Source of the DNA: Chrysaora quinquecirrha
Lineage: Eukaryota; Cnidaria; Scyphozoa; Semaeostomeae; Pelagiidae
DNA length: 64,000 bases
NCBI GenBank assembly: GCA_014526335.1
Contig: JACTAT010000106.1
Span: forward strand, 104,325 to 168,324
Direction of reading: 5' to 3'
Each line of letters starts with the position of its first letter. The stretch's first letter is position 1. Positions 37,101 through 49,339 of the stretch are shown in pieces. Under the pieces are notes generated by a model. That model was not told the origin of the DNA. It was given only the letters and a program-made list of their open reading frames with translations, and did no database searches. Made by a program: the position numbers and the translations under genes.

Positions 37101-40100
37101 AATCAAGAATTAGAAAGCCGGTTCCATTCTTTGCCGTCGAAAATCACATAAATTGTACGTTGAGCATATATCAAATGTTTCTTTGAGTAGTCTCGAGCTT
37201 TGCTCATATGCAAGTTTCTCTCTTCTATTGTTAAGACCACTGTATGTGCAGTTAAAATTAAGGAACTATTAAGGAACATTTTGAACTACAATTGCCTCAA
37301 AAGAGGTCGAAAAATAAGGAACTTTAAGAACTAGGCCTTGAGGTAGGTGCCTTATAAAAAAAGTGCGTAAGAAGTGAATTTCGGTACAAAAATATTTGTC
37401 TGCTGTTCGGAGGTGTCCGTTGTAAAGAGGCTTCCTGTCAATAAAGGTTCCACTGTAGCTTGACTCACACAGGTTGCGAGTTACTGTCTTCACATTTGCA
37501 GAATTCAAACTGAAGAAAATGTGGAAATCGCCAAATGGTACAATCAGAAACATATTGGGAGGAACAGTTTTCCGGGAAGCGATCTTATGTGACAACATAC
37601 CAAGGCTTGTTACAGGTACGAAATTACTGAAAATTGGCAATGATGCTATAGCAATTACATTGCAGGATGAACCATGACACGAAATGTATGCTTCACATCC
37701 TTCAACGTGAATTAAATTCATGAGGACTTAGTTAAAGCCTGGTTGCCATAAGATCATATCTACACGTATTTTTTATAAGAGACTAAAAAATTGACCCAGT
37801 ACTGAAAGTTTCTTAAAATTTTCAAATTTTGAATTTATTGAAAGTTTCTTAAGAGTTTCTTGAATGTCCATATTGGCAACATAGTTATTCTATCTGAATG
37901 ATGTTCCAAACCCATTTATCGATCGTATTTAAATGCATATGGGTTTCCTGTTTGTCTACTTGTCACAGAGATACGCTATTGCAGACGAAACACGGGACTT
38001 AAAAGAACATATTTGCTGTCTGTGGTGAAGAGTTTCCTACGTAAAAAAATTCCAGTACTGGAGTTTCTTAAATTTTTGGCTATTCAAGAGTCTGGGTTTC
38101 TTATAAAAAATACGTGTATCGTACGATTATTGCGCGATTTTGTAAGGCGATTATGTTACGATTTCTTGTTTTTTGAAAGCACGCGAATCGTAATGATCAC
38201 AATGATGACGGTTTGTAATGATCGCAAGATATCATGGGATGCATCTATATACGCTCCGTGCTTTTCAAAATGGCCGCAATAAATAGAAGATTGCTGCTAA
38301 AAACAAGACTGTCATTAGCTTTTTCTGCGTATGTTTTAGCGAGAAGAAAATGCCATCCTAAGAGAAAAAAGCGCAGATTTTGGGTCCGTGCAATTTTTAA
38401 AGAACACCATTTGGAATGCCGTGGACAGTCGTGATTGAATCGGAGAAGTCGTTAAAGTAGGATGCATCCCTACCTTCACGATTCTGAGATCACGGCTTCA
38501 CGACCGTTTGGCAGTGGTCTTGCGATTACCAAGATGGGCACGACTAAATGGTTTCCATAAACTTGCACATCGTGCGACAGTCGCATGACTGGGAAATCTT
38601 CCTATCGTGCGATTATCGTACGACAGTTATGATCTTATGGAAACCAGGCTTAACGCTAATCGGCCGAAATTGTTACGAGCTTGAACGTGAATCAAAGAAT
38701 ATTCAGCGCATGACCCTTTGGATATGGCCTCTTTCTTAAGTTAGGCTGATGTCGACCTAGACTTGCTTCCCAAGTCCCTAACTTTCGCTCACATTGAATT
38801 GAATTGATGTTGTTGTTGTTCGCTACAGTCAGGTTAGTTTCAGCGTCCAGCAATTCAATTCAATAGCGATAACTACGACTCATGTAGTAAGTCTAATGTC
38901 CTCCTATGATACGATAGAACGAACGCCGACTAGCTAACTTATGTCGTCATAAGACTCGCTACACAAGCTCTGTTATGCTTCTTGGAACTGAAAGGTCGCT
39001 AATAACAGACCTCTTTCTGAGCTGCCCTGAACCACAACAACTGCAATTACAGCGAGGGCGAGGTAGTGATGTAGCAAGTCTACGTCGTCATGTCAACAAC
39101 AAGTTAGAACTGATAGGATATAGTTGATCGTGGCCGCGAGAGTGCTTAGGTCGACCAATCATTATGGCAAGGCAAGCGGATAGAGCTGTCGCAACACGAT
39201 GTACACATGATCGGTCCCTCACAAACATCTTGTGACACTTAAAGTGATTCTCATTACCTTACATATTACGTTTACCTTTATATATACTAATATAATAAAT
39301 AATAAATTAACACTAAAAATATTCTAGTGCGAATTTTACCCCTCTTAAATTCCTTCTACAGGATGGAAAAAGCCAATTATAGTTGGACGTCATGCATTTG
39401 CTGACCAGGTGACCCTTTAGCTCTTTTGTAGGCAGTATGAACGAAAATTCGATAAGGTATTGATTACTAGTACACTGTCACTTCGTCCGAGTCAGAATCT
39501 CGTTAGAATACGCAAACGTACTGAAACACGTACAGTACTGAAAACGGAACACAAAATTTAATATAACTCGCTTAATTTGTTTCCTTTTAGGAAACTAATA
39601 CTGCTCGTTCAACACGAGCCAATTACTCGAAAACTCGATATTTTCCTTTCATTGCACCAACTAGTTGCATTTCGTTTGTAATCTCTAGCAGTATGTGGTT
39701 TCCTAAAAGGTAACAATAAACATTTTATCATCTAATAACTAACAAAATTGTGCGTAATGCCCAATTTTTGGGTTTTTTTTACATTACCATATAGATAGAT
39801 AGAACGTAAGATCAATGGAAAGGCTTGAGAACCTTTATACCAAGTTAACCAAAAAAAATTGCACCTGTCTCCGGTCCGGGCCGTTGTTAGCTGCTTGAAG
39901 CAAACTGGGTGCCCAGCGACCGGTAATTCGCGAATTTGCCGACTTCATCGAGGTGGTTGCGAATGGTACCCATGATCTTGCCGACTAGCTTGTTTATTTG
40001 CTGACCAAGTACTCCTAGGATCATGGAAACTCTGTTTTCGAACTGCAATTTCTCAGAAGATTATGGCCGAGTTAATTAATGCCTCCATTGCAATAGGTCT

Positions 40101-43100
40101 GCCCGTTTGATTGTTTGTAAAAGTAGATTGTAAAAGAAGCTAGCCGTCAAAGCGTCCAAAATGAAAGAAATTACAGTATTTTGCCAGCAGTGTTTGAAAC
40201 AAAGAAAATATAATTTTTGCAAAAATGTTATCGTTCCTTTTAAGCAATATTGCTGAAAAGGCAATGTGAAATTTTCATTATTTTCAGTATAAGCAACGGA
40301 GTTCGACGGGTGACAGTCCCACTACGACAATCTCAAACACGACTTAACACGACCTAACACGACTTTAAACCATCCCGCAAGACCTTATTGTTCGTATCAA
40401 CGCTACTAAGAAGGCTCTTTATTTAAATTTATTATTCTTTTTTCAGTATAAAGCAACCGACTTCGTAGTTCCATGTGCTGGTTCATTGGAAATCAAATTC
40501 ACTCCAACGGATTCAAGCAAAGAGCCAATCACGCACAAGATATATGATTTTATGGGTGGTGGTGTTGCCATGGGAATGTACAATACTGATGAGGTACGAA
40601 ACTTGTTATAATTATTTTGATGAACTATTCCTTGCATTTTTTCTCGTTTAGACTAGACATAGCATTTTTTAAGGATTTTTAACTGGGCGACAAAATCCAG
40701 GCGCGGATCTAGAAGCAATGATCGTAGGTCGTTGCCCGAAACAGCTGGGGGTCTGGGGGCGTTGTATGCCCCCCCCAGCGGGTCCAGGGCAGGGCCCTGA
40801 CAGGGGTGTAGGGGGTGGAGCCCCCGGAAGCTCGTGATATTTTACTATCTCTGAGGCCTTAAAATGGCGCAGGATTCTGAAAATTCTCCCTCTGCATCTT
40901 AATAGAAAATCTCAAGAAAAACACATCCTTGCATATCACTCCTTGCTAGTTTTATTGTTGGTTTTTATCTCCGTTCTGCCTGTGAGTTTTCCTCGCGCCT
41001 TGTCGTCCAGTTTTCCAAATTTTTATGTTCTAGGCGACAATTTTGGTGAGCCGGGCGACATTTAGTCATACAGTTAAAAAATGATACGAGACTAGACGTT
41101 TTATTTCCACTTAGCTTTAGACTGGTGCCATTGAATTACTTTAATCCAATACAAAACTACAAATGTTGCCATTAATGCTAAGTCAACAAGATTATCTCGT
41201 ACAATGTGACACCAAGTTCATTAAGCATACTCTTAGGTGCCTAATTCCTGGAGATTGGAATTGGCGGGGGGTTGGAGCTGCGGCCAGGATATAATTAGTG
41301 GGGGTCGGAAAAAACGGGAGGGTCGGAATTTGTTTAACAAACGTTGTCAGAAAACTGCTGAAATGCAATACGGCTGACCCTATAGTGCTTATAAGCTAAG
41401 GCAATCCATACTAACCAACAAATAGAGTGCACAAATGAAATTTCATGCAAAGAAAGTTTCGGTGAAATAGTAAAAAAGACCGAGACCAAAATCAATATAG
41501 ATTTTAATAAGCGGGGGTCCTAATCCCGGGGGGTACTTCAATTGTTCGTTATACTAGACGTGCCGCCCAAATGGGTAACTTTTTCAACGCCCATTTCCCT
41601 ACATATGGGTTGATTTTTCGTAAAAAAATTTCTACACATGGGTAATAAAATATATATAACATTTTAGACATGCATTGCTTTGAAAAGCCTGATAAAAAGT
41701 GCGTTTTAGTTTTCAGCGCAAATGACTTTTCGACGCATTTAGAGTTGCCTCAGACGTTAAATTGGGTTCAAACATTTGAGATATTGGTACAAATGGGTAA
41801 AAAATTTCGTTGTGTTTTATATACTTGGGTACCAGGAGTAACAGAATTTATTGGTAGACATGGGTGGGTTTGGAAAAACTGGGCGGCATGTCTAGTCATT
41901 TAAACAATGAAGTACCCCCCGGGGTCCTAATAAGAGCGGGGAGTTGGAAATTTTGAGAGGGGGTGGCAGTTAGGCACCTAGAGTATTATCCTTCCACGTT
42001 CAGGATTCACATGTTTTCTAAAAAGAAGATTTCAGAATAATAGCCAAGGGCCCATACACATTATAACTTTAAATCTTTCTTACACATGAAGAGCAGATCA
42101 AATTAATGTGATTCCAGTGTTTCCGAGCTAACTTCTTCGCACAAGAAAATTAATGCCTGTCAATTATTCTGACCGTTGGTGACGTGGATTTCTTTTAAAA
42201 GCAAGTCCTTTGATGGGCTTTGATCCTTACTTGTGTAAGAGTAATGAAAATTTTCAAAAGTCAACCATTTGCAATGCGCATCAACGTGTTAACTCACTCA
42301 ATCCCTAGAAGAATGTAAGAAAGTTGCCAGTGTACATGGTTCCCAAGCATCCGAGCCTCCATTTGACATATTTGAAGAGCTTATTTTTAAAAACGTTAAT
42401 TGTTGGTTGTACTCTTTCGCAGTCAATAAGAAGCTTCGCACATAGCTCCTTTCAGTGTGCATTGGAGAAAGAGTATCCATTATATCTCAGGTAATTTTGT
42501 GCACTACAGTAATCATCCGCACATAACAATCTAAGTTTGTGAACGCAGCCTGTTTAGGTTCTAATGCAATGAGGTGGACTCCATAATCAGGATGTAGTTC
42601 TTAAACTAGGGTGTAAAACATTTGCCAGAACAACAAGGATGATTTAAGGCTTCAAGGCAACTTTAGCAGGCCCTGCTTATCATCGTCTTGAATGTAATGT
42701 TTTATAAGACCATGGAATTAGGTTAACTCGCACAAAAAATGCATTTGAATCCCAGTGGATGGATTAAAACTCTTTATTCGGGACCTCTTTGGGTATCAGA
42801 CTTGAATGGTTCTTTTTTATTCGATAGAAAACGTTTAATGTCAAGGCTGCGGGTTCTCAAGGTTCTTGTGTGCGAGTTTTTACTGTATTGGTAATTAGCT
42901 GCAGCTCAAGAGCATTCATTCAATTTTTTAGCGCTGCACATATGTTAATATTATTGGCCAAAAATTAGAGATTGTACTTTCAGAACCAATAATCTGTGGT
43001 ACAATATTAATCCATATGCATTCGAAGCCTTTCGCATCCCCGAATGAAGAGAAAAAATCAGTTTCAATCAGAGTCAATGAGTTTGCTTGCAACAAAATGC

Positions 43101-46100
43101 TAGATTTTTGATGTTGTATGAATTATTTTGTTTTTTTTTTCTGTTGCAGCACGAAGAATACAATTTTAAAGAAATATGATGGACGATTCAAAGATATATT
43201 CCAAGCCATCTATGAAGAGTGAGTGTACTTTGAATTTTGAATCAATATATTTCGGCTGGGCCCGTCTCTATGTAAACAGCCCGGGGGGTACTTCACTTAT
43301 GAATGGACGGGGATGTGCCGCCCAGATTTCGGAAACCCACCCACTTGTAATGTAAACCTTTGCAGAAACAGACCCTATTTTATGAGTAGAAATAAGCGGA
43401 ATATGAGAATAATAAGACTTTCTAGACCTATTTATTGCTTGATATTGTACTACGAACATCTTTTGACGCGATTTTGCCACTTTTGCCACTTTTCGACGTT
43501 TCTTCAATTTGCCGCCCACTTTTATGGGGTTTTGGTTAAAATCATACCCATGTCTAGAGAATTTCAGTGCCCAAAACCCACCCATATGGGCGGCACATGC
43601 CCGTACCCAAATTATACTAAATACCTCCCCCGGGGTAAACAGGCTCGTCATGGAAGTAAGTGAACGTTTTGTTAGGTGTAGCCTGTGTTCCAGTCCACCC
43701 ACCCATTAGGTTAGGTTAGGCCTAGATGGTTATTACAGGGTTCGCCAGGCCCCAAACCTTCAATTTCACTCTGGAAGTAACGCGGGGATCGAGTCTGCTT
43801 ACGAGGGATTTGGACGGGTGACAGACCTACTATAAAGCCTCAAAATGACTTCGCTTAAACCATCAAGGTAGAACTTATCAATTTGAAGGATGTACAAGGG
43901 ACAATCCTCTGGGAACACCACTTTTGTTCGTTGGTCAAAGATCTAGCTCAAGACTGTAGACAATGCTGCATCGTCTTGATGATAAAAAACGAACTGCTGT
44001 TAAAGAAGACATTTAATGAACGTATTCAAACATGTGCACCCATGGGCGCGTAGCGAAAGGGGGGCAGGGAGCTAAAGTCCCCCCGGGCCCCTAGTCATAG
44101 GGACGCGAAATTTTAAAATTTTGTAAGAAAATAGAGAACTCAAAAATCAAATTTGAAAAGAAATATGACTAAAATGGGATTTAGGGGGCGCAGCATTATT
44201 GTCTGCCACCGGTCCTTAATGACCCTCACTAATCCACTGCTGCAACGTCTCTCTCCTGATCGTGTTAATTCCCCTACAATCTGTCTCTTGCCGTTCCAAA
44301 GTAAGTACCTAATAGATATGCGTGGATCTCCATTTCGATATAAACTTCTGCAAGAGATGCTTTACCCTGAGTACCAGAGCCTCGATATTGGTACCGCAGA
44401 ACAAAATTTAAAAAATAATAATAAGTTGAGAAAAATACGTATTTTTCTCAACTTATTATTAGTTTTTTAATTTTGTTTAAATGAATGTTAATTTCATTTT
44501 GATGCTTTTAAGCTGCAACACTTGTATGAAGTATCCTTATTGATTTGATTAGATGCATTTCTTTAAGTGGGGCGTCTATTAGAGAAGAGTGTTAAATAGG
44601 GGGCATCTATTTTAGAGGGGTGTAGATTCCAGGGTGTGTTAAGAGTAAAGGGGCTTTTAAACGATTTTGTTTTGCGGTTTCAACAAATACCCCCCCCCCC
44701 GCTGTGAACCGTTTCCCAAAACCTATATCATTCTATTTTATTTCAGGACTTACAAGTCACGGTTCGAAGCGAAGGGAATTTGGTATGAACATAGACTTAT
44801 TGATGATATGGTTGCATATGCTTTGAAATCAGATGGAGGATTTGTTTGGGCTTGTAAAAATTATGATGGTGATGTACAAAGTGATGCTATTGCTCAAGGT
44901 TTGCATATAAGTATAAATATACCTATAATAGACTTTACGTGATCAGGGATGGATTCAAGAGACAATGATTTGGGGGTGCTAGGCTATATGAGGGGTCTGG
45001 GGCCCCAAAAAATTTATGGGGGACATACCCTTTACTTTAGCGGAAAAGGTGGACAACGCCCTTTTTATATTTTTACTAGTTAAAAACCAGTTGCAAGATC
45101 ATAGTTTATTGAAAAGAAATGTAGACATCATCATCTGCCATCATCCCCATCAAAAAAAATCAATTACACCCAGAAAATGATGGAAACGCCCATTGCCCAC
45201 TTTTAAATTTATTTTTGCATATATAAAAATGTCGGTAATGTTCCAAATATAATGTCGCGATGACAGAGATGGGAAGGAAATTCAATGCTCTGGGAGTCAA
45301 CTAACTACAAATGATTCCCAAAAATATTTTTACCGAATAAGACTGAAGTTTACCGAATGACCCTAAAACATTGGGGGGGGGGGTTGTCACATCCCCACAC
45401 CGTCCCGGTTAGTCCGTCCCTGTAACGTGATGTAACATGTAAGTTCGCTACGAAAAAGTGAATATCGTCTTATAAAGTCTTATTCACAAAATCTGAAGAA
45501 AAAGTGTTCCTGTTCAGTCTAGTAGGCTTCTAGCAATTGAAGTTTGAAAGACATTAAAGCCTACTTCTATGACAAACCCTATACTTCGGCGAAGATATTC
45601 CAAAGAAATATTATCAGAAATTCCAAACGTGAAAACTACCAACTAACTGTCCTACACTGTTCTTAATTTTTATAAGAAACCCATTTATAAAAAACTCAGT
45701 ACTGAGATCAATATTGGTTAAGAAACTTTCAGTACTCGACCAAGATGGTAAGAAACTCGCAGGTCTCAAGAATCTTTAGAATTAAAAATAAAGCATCGAA
45801 AAACAAACTCATAAGTGTCTATTTTTACAGAAAAAACAGCTGATGTAAACGTGAATTGTATTGCTTCTTCTATTTGTAGAATTTAAGTGTCAATTACCTG
45901 TTTTGGCACTTAACAATTTTGATTCTAAAAACTGCTAAGAAACTTTCAGTACCAAATTAGTCCCAAAACTAAGAAACTTGAGTACTGACCAAAAATCTTA
46001 GTTTCTTATAAAGAAAAAAGAGTGTAGCTAAAATAGGAATTTTAAGAGAATTATAGAATTTAAAAGGTTCAAGAGATTTGTAGGGTTTATGGAGATTTGT

Positions 46101-48875
46101 CGTCAAAGTGTCCGAGATTTTGAAACGATAAATATCATGGATTTACGCAGCGCAAGGAAGCTTGGAACACGCAGAACGTACAGCACTCTTTTTTTATAAG
46201 AAACCAAGATTTCTGTTCAGTACTCAAAGTTTCTTAGTTTTTGGACAAATTTGGAAGGTACTGAAAGTTTCTTAGCAGTTTTAGGGATCGAAATTTTTTA
46301 GTGCCAAAACAGGTAATTGACACTTAAATTTGACAAATACACTCTTTTTTTATAAGAACAATTTTATAAGAACACGAGCCTGGATTCTGCCCAGATTTTA
46401 AGAACAAAATAAGAACAAGCTAAGGCTGGGCCTTTTCATAAGCCCTGTGAATTTCAGCTAAATATTAAATTACAACAGTCAGACAACATAAAAGCAAGCA
46501 AACAGTGAACTGGACAAGCATGCTCCATTTTTACACAACTCTATTACCACTAAAAACATTCACTGACAAAATCTAGATGTCTCAGTAACCAAGGAATTGA
46601 GAACAGATTTAAGAACATTTCAGGCTCAAAAAAGGCAAAAACTTAAGAACAGCCAGCCTCAATCAAAATTTCCTGGTTCTTATAAAAAAGAGTGTAGGGA
46701 GAAAATCGTTTCATTGGCAAAGAGATAGGGAGGGAATGTCTTAAGTTTCCACTAGAAAATATTCACTGTCGATCTCTTAAAAGCAGAGTAGGGGTGTCAT
46801 CCTAGAAATTTTTTTTGCCATCGATGCTCTTGTCATCGAAAATTGATGATCAAACCGAACGAATAGCTTATCCAATATGTATCTTAGGTGGTTGAAAACT
46901 GTGTACACGCTTTTTTTCATAAAGAACCACTTTATAAGGAACGTAGAAGGCCCGAAAACTTAAAGAACTTATACTACTAAAGAGAAAATCAGTAAGGAAC
47001 TTTTGAATTTTGAACGCTTTTATCACTGCAAACAATCAAGAAAAATAAGGCCTGTTCCATTCATTTGCAGTCGAAGATCACATAAACTTTATGTTGCGCA
47101 TTTATCAAATGTTTTCTTGAGTAGTCTTGATCTTTGCTTGCATGCAAGTGTCTCTCTATTGTTATTATCGTGACCACTGTATGTGCTGTTAAACTTAAGG
47201 AACTATTAAGGAACTTTTGGAACTACAATTGCCTCAAAAGAGGCTCAAAAATAAGGAACTTTAAGAATTAGGCCTTGAGGTAGGTTCATTATAAATAAAA
47301 AGGCGCGTGTGATGGTTGAAAATTGGGTATTCTTAGTTTCACGACTGTAGCCCTCATCAGAGTATAAATGGCTTTAACTCTTGATTTACATATTATTGCT
47401 TTTCTTTACTTCAGGAAACGATAAATTAGTTGAATTTACACAGAAACTTGAGCAAGTCTGCATTGATACAATTCAAGCTGGTTACATGACAAAGGATCTT
47501 GCCATTTGCATCAAAGGATTGCCTAAGTATACAAATTGTGTTTTTAGTTTAAAATCCTATTCGCCGCAATACAGTGGAACCGCCATATTATAACGGACAC
47601 CTGTGGGACCAATTTTAATGTCCGTGTTAGAGAGGTGTTCGCTGTATGGAGGTCTTTTTATACAGTGGAATCACCATCAACGGACACCTGTATATAACGG
47701 ACACTTTCGAGTAACTGACAAATATTTTTGCCCCAAAAGTCAATTCTTTGTATTAACGAACCTCCATACAGCGGACACGTCTCTACAACGGATAGTGAAA
47801 TTGGTCCCACTGGTGTCCGTCACATGGAAGTTTGCTATATAGTTCTAATAGACTTGATACCTATGTCCCAGTTATAGCTCATGAGACCGAGGCTGGCACT
47901 AAAATGAGATCGCTCAAATTGGTAGTTTTAGCTAGACTGATTACCTGAGTCGTAGTTTTGCTATTGAATTGAATTGCTGGACGCTCAAACTACGATGTGG
48001 CTAAATAAGCCAATCAGAATGCGTTATTTTAAATGCTGCGCTCTGATTGGTAACCCGATAAGTTGGGGTGGCAGCCCAGATTTTTCACTTAAAGTTTATG
48101 AGTCCCAGTTTGAGCGACCTCGTTTTAGTGCTAGCCTCGGTCTCATAAGCGATAACTGGGACTCAGGTAATCAGTCTAAGGTTTAGCGGGGTGTCAGTGT
48201 AGTGGAGGAGCGAAAACTAACTAATCAAGCAATAAGTCTATAGCTCTACAACGCATACTAGAACTAGCAATTGAACGTGGTTGGCCTGTTTTTGCCTCGG
48301 CAATTGTTGAGAGGGAACACGACCACAGCCTTTTATCTTTTTAGGCAATCTTTACCTTACTGCCGTGTCCCGATGCCAAAAATCAAATGTAATCCGCCCA
48401 TGTTTCTTTTGACAGCTTTATCCCCGGGGGAGGTAAATTTTGTAAGTGACGTGCCGCCAAGCATCAAAATACCAATTTTATTGAAAATGTATACCCGACC
48501 TTATACCAGTTTTCCCTCGAATTTTCTTCCATTCTCCAAACATGAATATCGTGAAAATGAAGACTGTTCCGTATACCAAAGCACCAAACTCGTGAAGACC
48601 GACACCGCACCGTCCTTATACCGAAATTTTGAAAAGGGAGGCCGTTATACCAAATTGGCGAAAATCGATACCGTTCCAGGCGGCACGTCCAAAGTACCCA
48701 AGTTATACATGGTGCACCCCCGGGGCTTTCTCTCTCGCATCTTTCTCCAACCTATTGTAATGTTTGTTAACTTTTTTACAGCGTGACTCGAGAAGACTAT
48801 TTGACAAGTGTGGAGTTCTTGGACAAGTTAGCAGAGAATCTTTCAAAGCAAATGAAACAATTGAATAAATTGTAA
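34113..48875 (+). CDS. IDH1: NADP-dependent isocitrate dehydrogenase, cytosolic type, one exon not found
   Basis: It converts isocitrate to 2-oxoglutarate and makes NADPH. Exons: 34113-34128 (MEKIT start), 34939-34978, 35204-35310, 35409-35495, 37502-37615, 39362-39408, 40447-40593, 42423-42490, 43150-43218, 44747-44898, 47415-47526, 48782-48875. Phases agree throughout. Signature words are [49 protein letters not shown] (the Arg equivalent to human R132 is present), [19 protein letters not shown] and [11 protein letters not shown] (catalytic Asp pair). The short N-terminus has no transit peptide, fitting the cytosolic form. The visible protein is 350 residues against 414 in human IDH1. About 62 residues are absent between AIAQG (44898) and NDKLVEF (47415), including the HGTVTRH NADP-binding segment. 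The flanking exons are both phase 1, so skipping keeps the frame. The C-terminal tripeptide is NKL, close to a peroxisomal SKL-type signal but not canonical. Confidence 0.9.
35560..36240. repeat. GATT tetranucleotide satellite with higher-order units
   Basis: About 0.7 kb of TGAT/GATT repeats with variants in IDH intron 4. A longer unit containing GGTTGATTACGTGATTGATT repeats at about 57-bp spacing near 35970-36045. Another containing TTGAATCATTTATTGATT recurs at about 35725, 35850 and 36090, so the array has expanded by multi-repeat blocks. Confidence 0.85.
36884..37457. mobile_element. CAGTGGAACC foldback element split by a TACAC-ended element
   Basis: The outer element starts TACAGTGGAACCTCCATATAA and ends AAAGGTTCCACTGTA, with inner CGGACACC / GTGTCCG words. 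It is interrupted at 36965-37369 by a TACACGCTTTTTTT-ended element of the AAGGAAC subfamily. The outer element is therefore older. Both lie in the IDH intron before exon 37502. Confidence 0.8.
37734..38654. mobile_element. Long foldback element (AAGCCTGGTTGCCATAAG ends) with a nested TACAC-ended element
   Basis: The left end AAGCCTGGTTGCCATAAGAT and the right end ATCTTATGGAAACCAGGCTT are inverted and about 920 bp apart. The interior is rich in CGATTAT / TCGTGCGA-type words. An element of the AAGAAAC subfamily (TACACGTATTTTTTATAAGA, 37761-38118) sits near its left end, giving the insertion order. Confidence 0.7.
38740..39235. mobile_element. Probable foldback element (U family)
   Basis: It shares CCAAGTCCCTAACTTTCGCT, GAATTGAATTGATGTTGTTG and GCTGGACGCTGA-type words with sequences at 47857-48182 and 56394-56560. 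Some occur as inverted pairs. The boundaries are uncertain. Confidence 0.4.
41233..41983. mobile_element. TTAGGTGCCTAA foldback element hosting CCCGGG copy C
   Basis: The outer ends are CTTAGGTGCCTAATTCCTGG and GCAGTTAGGCACCTAGAG, with inverted GGGGTCGGAA/TTGGAG-type words in the arms. Nested at 41525-41923 is a CCCGGGGGGTACTTC-ended element flanked by the perfect 8-bp duplication GTCCTAAT (41517-41524 and 41924-41931). Both lie in the IDH intron before exon 42423. Confidence 0.8.
43280..43634. mobile_element. CCCGGG-ended foldback element, copy D
   Basis: The ends are CCCGGGGGGTACTTCAC and ATACCTCCCCCGGG, with the perfect 8-bp duplication GTAAACAG on both sides (43272-43279 and 43635-43642). 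It is intronic in IDH. Internal ATGTGCCGCCCAG and GGGCGGCACAT are inverted. Confidence 0.88.
44944..45422. mobile_element. hAT-like non-autonomous element
   Basis: The ends are CAGGGATGGATT and AGTCCGTCCCTG, flanked by 8-bp repeats TACGTGAT and AACGTGAT (one mismatch). CAGGG-type termini with 8-bp duplications are typical of hAT transposons. It has no transposase. It begins 45 bp after IDH exon 44747-44898. Confidence 0.65.
45653..47310. mobile_element. Cluster of TACAC-ended foldback elements in the IDH intron that lacks an exon
   Basis: In order: an AAGAAAC element 45653-46026 (repeats AAGAAACTTTCAGTAC), a truncated AAGAAAC copy about 46183-46337, an AAGAAC element 46338-46696, and an AAGGAAC element 46904-47310. 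Each complete copy starts TACAC(T/G)CTTTTTTT or close to it and ends with the inverse. Little non-repeat DNA is left between them. Confidence 0.8.
47570..47841. mobile_element. CAGTGGAACC-family element, rearranged
   Basis: It starts TACAGTGGAACCGCCATATT and repeats CGGACACCTGT several times, with a second internal start at TACAGTGGAATCACC near 47660. The right end is degenerate. It resembles the outer element at 36884-37457. Confidence 0.6.
47857..48182. mobile_element. U-family foldback element
   Basis: The left arm TCCCAGTTATAGCTCATGAG ACCGAGGCT and the right arm AGCCTCGGTCTCATAAGCGA TAACTGGGA are inverted. An inner pair CTGATTACCTGAGTC / GACTCAGGTAATCAG is also inverted. It has no coding capacity. 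Confidence 0.7.
48423..48724. mobile_element. CCCGGG-ended foldback element, copy E (divergent interior)
   Basis: The ends are CCCGGGGGAGGTAAATT and GTGCACCCCCGGG. It is flanked by GCTTTATC (48415-48422) and GCTTTCTC (48725-48732), one mismatch. GACGTGCCGCC and GGCGGCACGTC are inverted. The interior repeats TATACCR words instead of the ACCCAT words seen in other copies. It lies 57 bp before the last IDH exon. Confidence 0.75.
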
Positions 48876-48950
48876 ATTACACTGAATTATTTTTATGTTT
48901 ATAGTCAACAATGGGATATAATTATTTGTATGCTAACTTAGTTTCTTTCT

Positions 48951-48956
48951 ATTAAA
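48951..48956 (+). terminator. Probable IDH1 polyadenylation signal
   Basis: ATTAAA lies about 75 bp after the IDH stop codon. No AATAAA is nearer. Confidence 0.4.
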
Positions 48957-49339
48957 AGATTTCTGCTCCTTTGGAGAAGGTAGACTAGCACTAGCTCTTG
49001 CAAGCTTCAACCCGTTGCGGTTTCGCTCGGCTGTTTCATGCGTCCCTGTCCCTATCCATTATCACCGTCTGGCGTCTGTATTCTAAACTTCGAGATTTGA
49101 TGTGAGACCCTCTCTGACATAAAAAATTGTTCAAGCTTATGCAAAAGCACGGATTCTGCAGTTGCAAGCAGAGGCGGACTGATCGTGATCTCCAACTGTT
49201 TTCAGACTGAGCGAAACCAATTCAAATCTCTTCGAAATCCCAAGAAATCGAAGAGATTTGCTCAAAAAGCAACATAAAAACAGTTTGTTAAAGACCCTCT
49301 AACAAGAAGGCCCGGGTTGGAATCGCAACCTAGCATCCC

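Noticed and set aside
43268..43709. Overlapping 66-144-codon frames on both strands
   Set aside because: They lie within CCCGGG copy D and match frames in copy B because the DNA is shared.
48271..48786. 171-codon plus-strand frame before the last IDH exon
   Set aside because: It runs through CCCGGG copy E and into intron sequence up to the IDH acceptor. No domain is seen.
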